NCBI GenBank assembly: GCA_035552195.1
Contig: DASZLU010000055.1
Coordinates: 62,001-126,000, forward strand
Reading direction: 5' to 3'
Length of the DNA stretch: 64,000 nucleotides
From: CAIKMD01 sp035552195
Lineage (GTDB): Bacteria; Pseudomonadota; Alphaproteobacteria; ATCC43930; CGMCC-115725
Shown here: in pieces, positions 52,332 to 61,375 of the stretch
Numbering within the stretch: position 1 is the first letter of the stretch
How the letters are laid out: every line of letters starts with the position of its first letter
Made by a program: the position numbers and the translations under genes
The notes under the pieces: model-generated
What the model was told of the DNA's origin: nothing
Databases searched by the model: none
What the model saw: the letters and a program-made list of their open reading frames with translations, nothing else

Positions 52332-54043
52332 TGGCCGACGCCGCGCCAGCCCTGCCGCCCCCGATACGCACGATCGATCCGCAATACGCCGTGTTCCTCA
52401 TCGTGCTCGGCATCGTCGGGCTCTTCGTGCTCTATCCGGTGCTCGTCATCCTGATCGACAGTTTCGTCGTCGGGCCGATCGGCGGCGCGCGGCATTGGGG
52501 AATTGATGGCTGGCGCGCCGCCTTCACCGATCCGACCATGCTCAACGCCGTGGCCAATACCGTGAAGGTCCTGGTCGCGAATGAATCGATCTCGCTTCCC
52601 AGCGCGGTGCTGCTCGCTTGGCTGCTGGCGCGGACCGACATGCCGTTACGCGGCATGTTCGAGTTCGCCTTCTGGGTGACGTTCTTCCTGCCATCACTCT
52701 CGGTGACGCTCGGCTGGATCGTCCTGCTCGGCCCCCAGAACGGCCTGCTCAACCAGATCGCGATGTCGCTGATCGGCAAGGCGCCCTTCGACATCTATTC
52801 CTTCTGGGGCATCGTCTGGGCGCATATCAGCACCTCCTCGCTCGCGATTAAGGTGATGCTGTTGACGCCGCTCTTCCGCAATCTCGATGCCGCGTTCGAG
52901 GAAGCCGCGCGCACCTCCGGCGCCGGGCGTTGGATGACCCTGACGCGCATCGTCATTCCCGCCGTCGCACCCGGCATCCTCACCGTGCTCGTGCTGTCGG
53001 TCATCCGCGCCATGCAGACCTTTGAAATCGAGATGGTGCTCGGCCCGCCGTTCAATTTCTGGGTCTTCGGCACCAAAGTCTATGTGCTCGTCGCACAGGT
53101 GCCGCCGGAATTCGCCTCGGCGACGGCGCTCGCCGTTGTCGGCTTCATCATCATCACGCCGCTGATTGCGCTGCATCGCTGGCTGGCGACGCGCACCGAT
53201 TACACCTCGATCACCGGCCGTGAGCGCAGCCAGCCGACGCCGCTCGGCAGCTGGCGCTGGCCGATCTTCGCCCTGGTCGCGCTACTGACCGTGACGATCA
53301 CGATCCTTCCCGTCACCTTCCTGGTCGCGGCGTCGTTCATGAAGCTCTTCGGCTTCTTCAATATCGCCGCGCCCTGGACGACGGCGCATTGGGGCTCCGT
53401 CCTCAACGACGACTTCTTCATGCAGTCGCTGACCAATACGCTGATCCTCGCGGCAGGTACGGCGATCGGCGCCATCGTGCTGTGCTCACTGGCCGCTTAC
53501 TTCACCGTGCGCTCGCACTATCTCGGCCGCAATCTGCTCGACTTTCTTTCCTGGCTGCCCTTTGCGATTCCCGGCATCTTGCTGAGTGTCGGCCTGCTCT
53601 ATGTCTTCCTCGGCAATCCGGTGTTGAAATTGCTCTATGGCGGCGTCGCGCTGATGATGGTTGCCATGGTGATCGCCGGCATGACGCTCGGCACCCAGAT
53701 CCTCAAATCGACGCTCCTGCAGCTCGGCGCCGCGCTCGAGGAAGCCGCGCGGACTTGCGGCGCTTCCTGGTGGTATGGCTTCCGCCACATCATCCTGCCG
53801 ATCCTGATGCCGACGCTGGTCCTGGTCGGCGTCATCAATTTCATCGCCGCGTCGCGCGACATCGCCAGCGTCGCCCTGCTCGCCTCCAATTCATCGAAGA
53901 CTTTGTCGCTGCTGCAACTCGACTATATGGTCGACGGTCGCTGGGAAGATGCGGCGGTCGTCTCGGTCGTCGTCATGCTGGTGACGACCGGCGCCGCGTT
54001 CATCGCCCGGCTTTGCGGTATCCGGCTGGGTGTGCGAGGTTAG
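52331..54043 (+). CDS. ABC permease, fused two-domain FbpB type
   Basis: This 570-residue inner-membrane protein has two permease domains with coupling loops EEAARTSGAGRWMTLTRIVIP and EEAARTCGASWWYGFRHIILP. The start at MADAAPAL overlaps the ATPase stop. Membrane segments are frequent from residue 21 (VFLIVLGIVGLFVLYPVLVIL). It completes the importer formed with the ATPase at 51213 and the tandem binding proteins at 48802 and 49925. Confidence 0.92.
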   Translation: MADAAPALPPPIRTIDPQYAVFLIVLGIVGLFVLYPVLVILIDSFVVGPIGGARHWGIDGWRAAFTDPTMLNAVANTVKVLVANESISLPSAVLLAWLLARTDMPLRGMFEFAFWVTFFLPSLSVTLGWIVLLGPQNGLLNQIAMSLIGKAPFDIYSFWGIVWAHISTSSLAIKVMLLTPLFRNLDAAFEEAARTSGAGRWMTLTRIVIPAVAPGILTVLVLSVIRAMQTFEIEMVLGPPFNFWVFGTKVYVLVAQVPPEFASATALAVVGFIIITPLIALHRWLATRTDYTSITGRERSQPTPLGSWRWPIFALVALLTVTITILPVTFLVAASFMKLFGFFNIAAPWTTAHWGSVLNDDFFMQSLTNTLILAAGTAIGAIVLCSLAAYFTVRSHYLGRNLLDFLSWLPFAIPGILLSVGLLYVFLGNPVLKLLYGGVALMMVAMVIAGMTLGTQILKSTLLQLGAALEEAARTCGASWWYGFRHIILPILMPTLVLVGVINFIAASRDIASVALLASNSSKTLSLLQLDYMVDGRWEDAAVVSVVVMLVTTGAAFIARLCGIRLGVRG

Positions 54044-54044
54044 G

Positions 54045-55070
54045 ATGAAACACGCTCTTTCCATGCTCGCGGCGCTGCTCGCCTGGCTCGGCCTCGCAAC
54101 GATGGCACAAGCCGATGCGATCAGCGATTTCTACAGCGGCAAGACGATCCGCCTGATCGTCGCGACGCCGCCGGGTGGACCTTACGACAATCACGCGCGG
54201 CTGCTGGCGCGGCATCTCGGCGATCACATTCCCGGCCATCCAACCATCATCGTCGAGAATCTCGCCGGTGGAACCGGCATGCTGGCCGCCAATTACGTCT
54301 ATAATATCGGACCACAGGACGGAACGGTTCTCGGCAACCTTCATAACATGCTGGCGCTGATCAAAGCGCTGGGCCAAAGCGATCTGAAAGTCGATCCAGC
54401 GCGCTTCAACTGGATCGGCAACATGACGCGTGAGGTCGGCGACGTGATCGTGTCCACGAGATCGCCGGTCAAAACCATCGACGATGCGAAGCACACGACC
54501 GCGGTGATCGGCGCGCCGGGGGCGATGGCGCTCGGCACGATCTATCCGCGCGTGATGAATTATGTGCTCGGCACGAAATTCAAGGTCGTCACCGGTTATG
54601 ACGGCGCCGCCGGCGTCGAGCATGCGCTGGAGCAAGGCGAAGTCGACGGCGATGCCGGCGACACCTGGTTTAGCGGCCAGGGCAATACCTATGACTGGTA
54701 CAAAGCCGGCAAGATCCGCGTGCTGGTGCAGATCGGCACGCGCACGCCCGACCTGCCCGACGTGCCGCTGCTCGTCGATCTCGCGACCAACCAAGACGAT
54801 CGCGCGCTGCTGGAGCTTTTCTCGTCGCCCTATACGGTCGGCAAGCCCACGGCGGTCGGGCCCAGGGTTCCGGCGGATCGTGTGGCGGCGCTGCGCGCCG
54901 CCTATGCCGCGACCATGGAGGACCCGGGTTTTCTCGCAGATGCGAAAAAGCTCGGCGCCGATATCGCGCCGGTTTCCGGCGAAGAGCTCGCCGCCCTAAT
55001 GGGCCGACTGGCGAACCTGCCGCCGGCCATGCTCGCGCGCGCCAAGCAGGCGATCGCTCCCTCTCCGTAA
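54045..55070 (+). CDS. TctC/Bug-type periplasmic binding protein
   Basis: This 341-residue protein has a signal peptide (MKHALSMLAALLAWLGLATM, cleavage at AQA-DA) and the Bug family features: FYSGKTIRLIVATPPGGPYDNHARLLARHL and VENLAGGTGMLAANYVYN. Bug proteins bind carboxylates or amides and often outnumber tripartite (TctAB) transporters; no TctAB is visible here. It starts 1 bp after the permease stop with GAGG upstream, so it is transcribed with the ABC importer genes, an unusual pairing. It is followed after 86 bp by a Rieske oxygenase. Confidence 0.9.
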   Translation: MKHALSMLAALLAWLGLATMAQADAISDFYSGKTIRLIVATPPGGPYDNHARLLARHLGDHIPGHPTIIVENLAGGTGMLAANYVYNIGPQDGTVLGNLHNMLALIKALGQSDLKVDPARFNWIGNMTREVGDVIVSTRSPVKTIDDAKHTTAVIGAPGAMALGTIYPRVMNYVLGTKFKVVTGYDGAAGVEHALEQGEVDGDAGDTWFSGQGNTYDWYKAGKIRVLVQIGTRTPDLPDVPLLVDLATNQDDRALLELFSSPYTVGKPTAVGPRVPADRVAALRAAYAATMEDPGFLADAKKLGADIAPVSGEELAALMGRLANLPPAMLARAKQAIAPSP

Positions 55071-55156
55071 GCTTGGGGCCGCCCTGAGCTTGCGCCCACT
55101 TGCATCGCGGGCTTACGATACCATCATCAAGATGACAGATGGTGGAGAGACGGGCG

Positions 55157-56425
55157 ATGTTGAGCCGCGAGGATAATGAGCGTCTGGTCCGGGTCGGCCG
55201 CGGGACACCGGCGGGCGAGCTTTTCCGGCGCTATTGGCAGCCGGCCTGCCTGTCGATCGAGGTAGCGGAACGCGACGGCGCGCCGGTCCGTGTGCGGTTG
55301 CTCGGCGAAGACCTGATCGCCTTCCGCGATACCGATGGACGCGTCGGCCTGGTCGACGCGTATTGCCCGCATCGCCGCGCGCCCTTGTTCTTCGGTCGCA
55401 ACGAAGAATGCGGCCTGCGCTGCGTCTATCACGGCTGGAAATTCGACGCCCTCGGCAATTGCGTCGATCTGCCGAGCGAGCCGGCGACCAGCCCGATGAA
55501 AAACACCATCAAGATCAAGCATTACCCGACCGCCGAGCGCGGCGGCGTGGTCTGGGCCTATCTCGGCCCGCAGGACAAGATGCCCGCCCCGCCGGATTAC
55601 GAATGGCTGCGCGCGCCATCGACGCATTGCCATGTCTCCAAGACCTATGAGGCTTGCAACTATCTGCAGGGCCTCGAAGGCGGCCTCGACACGGCGCATT
55701 CCTCCTATCTGCACAATCTCAATTTGAGCAACAAATCGCTGCCGCGGCAGCGCGATCGCGCGCCGCAGCTCGACGTCATTCGCGGCGATTACGGCTATTC
55801 CTATATCTCGACGCGCAAGCTCGGCGACGACGGCAATTATGTCCGCGTTTATCAATACGTGATGCCGGCGCAGCAGATGCGCGGCGGCATCAACGGCGTG
55901 CAAGGCCGCAATGAGGTGCCGCAGCTCGACGGGCATCTTTGGGTGCCGATCGATGACGAGCAAACCAACGTCTACAATTGGCAGTACAGCGCCGATCCCG
56001 CAATCGGCATCACGCCCGAACAATTCGAGGCACACGAGCATCATTCCGGCCGCGGTAAGGAGGACTTGATCCCCGGCACCTTCAAGCTGAAACGCAACCT
56101 GTCGAACGACTTTCTCATCGATCGCCAGATCCAAAAGACCCAGACCTATACCGGCATCGACGGCGTCAACACGCAGGACATGGCGATCCAAGAAGGCATG
56201 GGCCCGATCGTCGATCGCTCGAATGAGTTCCTCGGCACCACCGACCGCGCGATCGTGACCATGCGCCGCATGCTGCTCGAGGCGACGCATGCGGTCGAGC
56301 GCGGCGAGATGCCGCCCGGCGCCGATCCCACGACGCATGCCCAGGTCCGTGCTTATGACGGCATCGTCCCCAACGGGGCCGATTGGCGTCAGACCTTCGC
56401 CGAAGGACTCGCCTGCAAATATTAA
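55157..56425 (+). CDS. Rieske non-haem iron oxygenase alpha subunit
   Basis: This 422-residue protein has Rieske ligands Cys70-x-His72 (CPHRRAP) and Cys89-x2-His92 (CVYHGW), and the mononuclear motif QGLEGGLDTAHSSYLHN. It is slightly longer than the other three and belongs to the phthalate dioxygenase-like group. The ATG at 55157 follows GGAGAG by seven bases; an ATG at 55139 in the same frame is less likely. It follows a TctC-type binding protein gene and has no reductase partner. Confidence 0.92.
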   Translation: MLSREDNERLVRVGRGTPAGELFRRYWQPACLSIEVAERDGAPVRVRLLGEDLIAFRDTDGRVGLVDAYCPHRRAPLFFGRNEECGLRCVYHGWKFDALGNCVDLPSEPATSPMKNTIKIKHYPTAERGGVVWAYLGPQDKMPAPPDYEWLRAPSTHCHVSKTYEACNYLQGLEGGLDTAHSSYLHNLNLSNKSLPRQRDRAPQLDVIRGDYGYSYISTRKLGDDGNYVRVYQYVMPAQQMRGGINGVQGRNEVPQLDGHLWVPIDDEQTNVYNWQYSADPAIGITPEQFEAHEHHSGRGKEDLIPGTFKLKRNLSNDFLIDRQIQKTQTYTGIDGVNTQDMAIQEGMGPIVDRSNEFLGTTDRAIVTMRRMLLEATHAVERGEMPPGADPTTHAQVRAYDGIVPNGADWRQTFAEGLACKY

Positions 56426-56555
56426 GCTCAGCGCGCGGCGACTAAGCCGCAGCCAAGGCTTTGCCTGATGTCGATCGGACGCGCGCGACGGGTGCCGCCG
56501 CTCGCCCCGTTCGACATCGGCAACCTTTTCTCAAAAGCTCCGTTCTTTCGGCGCT

Positions 56556-57647
56556 ATGGCGCGCGCGCGAGACAAGAAATCGTCACAACCCCGCATACCG
56601 CTGCATGGCTCGGCAATGTTGCCGCGCGTCCGTGTCGACACGTATGGCGTACCGCTGCGCGATGGCGACGAGCAATATGGCGATCGCGCCAACAAAGCCG
56701 CCTTCAACGCGATCCTCGATGATTGGCGCAAGCGAACCGCTAAAGCCGGTGGCGATCCCTTGGCAGATATCCCCGAAGGCGGTCTCAACAAGAGGAATCT
56801 CGCCAAGCTATTAGATAGCAGCGATATCGAAGCGGCCGGTCTCGTTCTCGGCTCCATTGAGGCTTTCGCTCGCGAATTCGCTTCCGTCATCACGCGTTTC
56901 CTGCGCCTCAAGGACTGGAAAGGCACGGAGCGCATCGCCATCGGCGGCGGCTTTCGCGGCAGCCGCGTCGGCGAGCTCGTGATCGGCCGCGCCGCAATTC
57001 AGCTGAAGCTCGACGGTGCTAGCGTCGAGATTTGCCCGATCCGCGAGCACGTCGATGAAGCCGCCATGATCGGGGTCCTGCAACTCGTACCGAATTGGAT
57101 GCTCGCGGGTCACGATGCGATTCTTGCGGCGGATATCGGCGGCACCAATGCCCGCGTCGGGGTCGTCACCTTCAACTTCGGCCGCAAGAAGGGCTCGCTC
57201 CATGGCAAAGTCGTGCTTGCCATGAAATGGCGTCACGAGGAAGACGAAACGCCGTCGCGCACCCGCGCGGTCGAGCGACTTGCCGGTGCCTTCAAAAGCC
57301 TGACCCGACGGGCACAAAAGCGCGGCCTCAAGCTTGCCCCTTTTATTGGCATCGGTTGCCCGGGGATCATCAACAGTGATGGCTCGATCAAAACGGGCGG
57401 ACAGAACCTACCGGGCAATTGGGAAAGCGATCATTTCAACTTGGCGCAGGAACTGACGAAAGCGCTGCCCCGGATCAACGGCGAGCAACCCCTCATCCTC
57501 ATTCACAACGACGCCGTGCTCCAGGGACTCAGCCAGGTTCCCTATATGGGAAAGACGAAACACTGGGGCATCCTGACCATCGGCACAGGGCTCGGTAATG
57601 GCCGCTTCACCAATCTCGCCGACGACCGTCGCCGATCCCGGCGATAG
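56556..57647 (+). CDS. ROK/glucokinase-like protein with permuted motif order
   Basis: This 363-residue protein carries sugar-kinase (ROK) motifs in an unusual order. Residues 1-185 contain IAIGGGFRGSRVGELVIG (GGG at 130-132) and HVDEAAMIGVLQL, which look like the C-terminal, adenosine-binding half of ROK kinases. From residue 193 comes the N-terminal phosphate motif DIGGTNARVGVV, then IGCPGIINSDG, LIHNDAVLQGL and the second phosphate loop IGTGLGNGRFTN (342-353), after which the protein ends. In usual ROK proteins the order is phosphate 1, phosphate 2, GGG. This looks like a circular permutation. Function as a glucokinase-type enzyme is possible. It is convergent with the secretin gene. Confidence 0.75.
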   Translation: MARARDKKSSQPRIPLHGSAMLPRVRVDTYGVPLRDGDEQYGDRANKAAFNAILDDWRKRTAKAGGDPLADIPEGGLNKRNLAKLLDSSDIEAAGLVLGSIEAFAREFASVITRFLRLKDWKGTERIAIGGGFRGSRVGELVIGRAAIQLKLDGASVEICPIREHVDEAAMIGVLQLVPNWMLAGHDAILAADIGGTNARVGVVTFNFGRKKGSLHGKVVLAMKWRHEEDETPSRTRAVERLAGAFKSLTRRAQKRGLKLAPFIGIGCPGIINSDGSIKTGGQNLPGNWESDHFNLAQELTKALPRINGEQPLILIHNDAVLQGLSQVPYMGKTKHWGILTIGTGLGNGRFTNLADDRRRSRR

Positions 57648-57656
57648 CGACGCCGT

Positions 57657-60020
57657 TTACGGCAGCCGCATGTCCTTGCCTTGCAGCGAATGCAGCCGGC
57701 TCCGCAACTCGTCTGTCGCGGCGCGCGCATCGGTGGCGTTATGAATGATCTTCGGCGACAGCAACACCAGCAGCTCGGTGCGCTGGACATTGTGATCGGT
57801 CGTGCCGAAGGCCGCACCGATCACCGGGATGTCGGAGAGAAACGGCAGTCCGTTCTTGGTGAGGCTGTTGTTGTCCTGAATCAGTCCGCCGAGCGCGACG
57901 GTTTCGCCGTCCTGCACGGTAACGCTGCTCTGCAGCCGCCGCTCGGTGATGGTCGGGCCAAGGGTCGTATCCGTCGAAGCATTCGTCGCCGCGACGGCGC
58001 TGACCTCTTGCCCCACTTCAAGCGTGACCAAGCCGTTTGCATTGACGCGCGGCGTCACCTTCAGGATCACGCCGGTATCGACATATTGCACCGTGTTGAC
58101 GATCGGCGCGCCGGTCGTGACCGTGCTTTGGATTTGGGCGGTCGGGATCGGGATCGCATTGCCGACGAGCAGCGACGCCGATTGGTGATCGAGCACCAAT
58201 AGTTGCGGCGACGAGATCACGTGCACGTTGGTGATGCCGGACAGCAGGTTCAGCACCACATTCGCGTTCGCGCTGCCGAGGACATAGTTGAAGCCGGGAA
58301 ACGTCCCCGCGATCGTCGAGGCCGCCGCGGTGATCGGCGTCTGCGACCCGCCGAAGATGAATTGGTTCTCGTGTTGGTGAAAGAAATACTGGAGCCCGTA
58401 TTGCAGATCGTTGCCCAGCGTGACTTCGGCAATGGTTGCCTCGATCAGCACTTCAAGCGGCGGCACGTCGATACGCTTCAACGCCGCTTCGACCATCTGG
58501 TAGTCGCGAGGCCGCGCATAGATCACGAGGGTGTTGTTCTTCTCATCGGCGACGGCGCGGATCGGCGGCAGCTCGAGACCATTGGGCATCGCCCCGTTGC
58601 CTGTGCCTTGGCCCGATGTCAACGAACCGGTTTGGCCGGGCCCAGATTGGTCGTCGCCTTGCGACAACCCGCCGCCCTGCGCGCCGCTGGCCGCCGGCGG
58701 GTTGGCCGCGTTGTTGTTGGCGCCAAGCAAGCCGGAAGACTGGCCACCCGACGAAAGTCCCGTGCCGAGCCCGGGCGGCGCGGTGCCGCCGCCGCTGTTG
58801 CTCGACAATCCGCCGAATCCGGAATTACCGCCGAATCCGGAATTGCCCCCAAGCGTCGTCGCGGTCGTGCCCGGCGCGGTTTGTGGCCGGACCGTACTCA
58901 CCTGGCCGTTGGTAAAAAGCTGCGTCAGCACGCGCGCGACATCGACGGCGCGGCTGTTCTGCACATGGTATTCGTAGATCTGCGGCTTGTTGTTCGTTTC
59001 GCCGCGATCCAGCCGCTCGATCCACATCTGGGCCTGCGCGACATAGGCGCGCTGAGGCGAGACGACGAGGATCGCATTCATGCGCTCGAGCGGCGCAAAG
59101 CTCAGCATCCCCGGCAAGGGCACACTTCCTTTGGGCCCGAAAATGGTGGCGAGCTCGTCGGCGACTTCTTTCGGCGCCGCGGTTTCCAGCGGCACGATGC
59201 CGAACGACATACCGGCGATCCAATCGACGTCGAAAGCCTTCACCATGTCGGTAATGGTCGAGAGATCGACGCCCGCGCCGGAAAGGATGATGACGTTGCG
59301 CGTGGGATCGACCTGCAGCACCGCGTCTTTCGGCACGAAAGGCTGCAGCGTGCGTTGGAGATCGGCGGCCGAGACATAGCGCAGCGGCAGAATCTGAACG
59401 TTGTAGGAGGCGCTGGGGCCACCTGTTCCAACCGTGACGGGCGCCGTGCCGAGATGCGCCGCGTCCTCGGACGGCGTCACACGGTAAACCCCGTTCGCCT
59501 CGATCAGGGCGAGACCGCTCGCCCGCAATGTCTCTCCCAGCACCGCCAGCACGTCTTGCTGAGCGATTGGCCGGCTCGTCTGAATGGTGACGTTGGCCTG
59601 AACCTTGGGATCGATCGTGTAGTTAAGATGAAGAATGTCGCCGAGCACGCGGGGCAGGACCTCGCGCACATCGGCGTTGACGAAATTGAGCGTGATGTCG
59701 CCCGTGGCGGCGGTCGCGCCGCTGCTCGCGCGCGATGCGGTCCCGATCAGCGTACCAGTGCCGCCGATGATCTGCGCGTGTTGAGCCGGAACCGCGGCTG
59801 CCGGATTGGCCACTTCGGGTGCATCGACGCGCGTCGCGCCCAGCGGGGTCGGGCCCACCGCGCTCGATGTCGCCGTCGCGGTGGTCGGGTTCTGATCAGT
59901 CCCCGATGAAGGCGGTTGCGGCACCGTGCAACCGGTAGCTGCCAGCAACGCGGCCGCGATCGAGCAACGCCAGCCCAAGAGAGCAAGAGCGGAAGAACCA
60001 CAACGCGGCGGGAAAAACAT
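57657..60020 (-). CDS. gspD: type II secretion system secretin GspD
   Basis: This 787-residue outer-membrane lipoprotein forms the ring-shaped channel of type II secretion. The start at MFFPPRCGSS gives a signal peptide with lipobox LAAT-GC (Cys31); a GTG start at 60068 would add 16 residues. N0 to N3 domains follow (ITLNFVNADVREVLPRVLGD, LQRTLQPFVPKDAVLQVDP). A Gly/Ser-rich insertion, about residues 385-480, contains two GFGGNS repeats. The secretin core has VLIEATIAEVTLGN, VTLEVGQEVSAV and FLSDIPVIGAAFG. No other gsp gene is in the window, so it may be the first or an isolated gene. It is convergent with the ROK-like gene. Confidence 0.92.
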   Translation of the reverse strand: MFFPPRCGSSALALLGWRCSIAAALLAATGCTVPQPPSSGTDQNPTTATATSSAVGPTPLGATRVDAPEVANPAAAVPAQHAQIIGGTGTLIGTASRASSGATAATGDITLNFVNADVREVLPRVLGDILHLNYTIDPKVQANVTIQTSRPIAQQDVLAVLGETLRASGLALIEANGVYRVTPSEDAAHLGTAPVTVGTGGPSASYNVQILPLRYVSAADLQRTLQPFVPKDAVLQVDPTRNVIILSGAGVDLSTITDMVKAFDVDWIAGMSFGIVPLETAAPKEVADELATIFGPKGSVPLPGMLSFAPLERMNAILVVSPQRAYVAQAQMWIERLDRGETNNKPQIYEYHVQNSRAVDVARVLTQLFTNGQVSTVRPQTAPGTTATTLGGNSGFGGNSGFGGLSSNSGGGTAPPGLGTGLSSGGQSSGLLGANNNAANPPAASGAQGGGLSQGDDQSGPGQTGSLTSGQGTGNGAMPNGLELPPIRAVADEKNNTLVIYARPRDYQMVEAALKRIDVPPLEVLIEATIAEVTLGNDLQYGLQYFFHQHENQFIFGGSQTPITAAASTIAGTFPGFNYVLGSANANVVLNLLSGITNVHVISSPQLLVLDHQSASLLVGNAIPIPTAQIQSTVTTGAPIVNTVQYVDTGVILKVTPRVNANGLVTLEVGQEVSAVAATNASTDTTLGPTITERRLQSSVTVQDGETVALGGLIQDNNSLTKNGLPFLSDIPVIGAAFGTTDHNVQRTELLVLLSPKIIHNATDARAATDELRSRLHSLQGKDMRLP

Positions 60021-60068
60021 CTCTGGTCTTGACCTGGTGGCTGTTTTGGCGGGCGGGAAGCGAGCCAC

Positions 60069-60504
60069 GCTATTACGCTAATTTTTCCGAAAAATGACAA
60101 CGGGCTGCTTTTGCGCCTCTTGGAGAAATTTTGCGGTGAAATCCGGCTTCATACATAAGTATTGCGTCCTTTCCGCGCGGCATGGTGCGCCGAATGACCT
60201 CGCATCTTCAGCGGGTCTGACAAGCGACTGAAACGCCGACGACATTTTCACCGGAGACGAGAGCGGCACGTCACACGCAGAGCCTCGCCCCGGCCCTGCC
60301 AGAACCAACATCCGTCACATGCCTCAAGCCGCGTCAACAAAAATCTACGTGCAATATCAATTGCTAAGCCGCGTACCGGCGTGACGGTCGACGCTCCGGC
60401 GCTGCTTTTCCGAAGCGCAAACCTCGTTCAACGAATCATTCATTTCTCGCGGTGTCTAATCCTCCCTGCACGTATTGGGTGCGGTGTCGGTCCGCTGTGG
60501 CCGT
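60069..60504. other. non-coding stretch between secretin and riboswitch
   Basis: This stretch has no supported gene; open frames in it are short and not protein-like. Part near 60070-60180 is richer in A and T (TTTTTCCGAAAAATG, ACATAAGTATTG) and probably holds the secretin promoter. The promoter of the riboswitch RNA should be toward the right end, but no clear -35/-10 pair could be chosen. Confidence 0.5.
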
Positions 60505-60592
60505 CATCACGACAAACGCAAAACCGGAGCGATCCGGTGACGCAAAGCCTCCGGCCCACGAGCGCCATCGCGGCGGATAGCGGGGCTACCGA
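60505..60592 (+). ncRNA. cyclic-di-GMP-I (GEMM-I) riboswitch
   Basis: The sequence contains the conserved parts of the GEMM-I aptamer in order: a CACGAC-N-AACGCAAAACC-like 5' part, the hairpin CCGGA-GCGA-TCCGG (60524-60537) with a GNRA loop, the hallmark GACGCAAAGCCTCCGGCC, and the 3' part TAGCGGGGCTACCG. It lies directly before the ribosome site GAGGATTGAGAG and the start codon at 60607. Its nearness to the ribosome site points to control of translation of the LapG-type protease gene by cyclic-di-GMP. Confidence 0.88.
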
Positions 60593-60606
60593 ATGAGGAT
60601 TGAGAG

Positions 60607-61329
60607 ATGTTTGGTAAGTTTCTTTTCGCCGGTTGCGCACTTGCCGCGCTGACTTGCGCTGCTCCGTCTTTCGCCGCGCGGACGCCGGCGACCGATTCGA
60701 GTTACGAAGAAAATTACAGCTACGCGAAATACGCGCCGCTTTTCGGCTCGAACGAGGTCTACTCGAGCAGCACCCATCTCTTCAAGCAATGGACCGACAT
60801 GCTAACGCGCGCCGATGCCGAGAGTCGCGACGCGCAGCATGTCTGCTCCTCGCGCAACGATACGGCTTGCGTTCCCGCCGAATGGCAGAGCCTGATCGAC
60901 AAGATGCGCGGCCTCGATCTGCGCCGACAGGTCGAGATCGCCAACGACGCGATGAACCGTCACCCCTATGTCACGACGATGCAGAACTGGCACCGCTCGA
61001 TGTATTGGGAAAGCCCGTTCGAGTTCTTGCGCTATGGCGGCCAGTGCCAGGATTACGCGATCGCCAAGTACATGCTGCTGCGCGCCGCCGGCGTGCCGAC
61101 CAATGCGATGCGTATGGTCGTGTTGCGCGACGCTGCGCTCAGCCTCGATCACGCCGTGCTGGCGGTTTACGTCGACGGCGAACCGCTGCTACTCGACAAT
61201 CTGCGCAACACCGTCGTCCCCGCGCGGAGCGTGAGCGATTACCACCCGTATTATTCGATCAATGAAAACGGCTGGTGGTCGCATTTCGGCGGTCAGGCAA
61301 TGACGCGCGTCGCTGCGAACTATCGCTAA
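60607..61329 (+). CDS. LapG-type transglutaminase-like cysteine protease (BTLCP)
   Basis: This 240-residue protein has a signal peptide (MFGKFLFAGCALAALTCAAP, cleavage near SFAA-RT) and the bacterial transglutaminase-like cysteine protease domain. The catalytic triad is Cys147 (GGQCQDYA), His182 (LDHAVLAVY) and Asp197 (LLLDNL). The family includes LapG, a periplasmic protease that releases adhesins from the cell surface when cyclic-di-GMP is low. Control by a cyclic-di-GMP riboswitch immediately upstream fits such a role. Neither the LapD sensor nor a large adhesin is in the window. Confidence 0.9.
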   Translation: MFGKFLFAGCALAALTCAAPSFAARTPATDSSYEENYSYAKYAPLFGSNEVYSSSTHLFKQWTDMLTRADAESRDAQHVCSSRNDTACVPAEWQSLIDKMRGLDLRRQVEIANDAMNRHPYVTTMQNWHRSMYWESPFEFLRYGGQCQDYAIAKYMLLRAAGVPTNAMRMVVLRDAALSLDHAVLAVYVDGEPLLLDNLRNTVVPARSVSDYHPYYSINENGWWSHFGGQAMTRVAANYR

Positions 61330-61375
61330 GCCTTGTTGGTATTTGCCAAACAGCGCCCGGATGATTTCGCGACAT

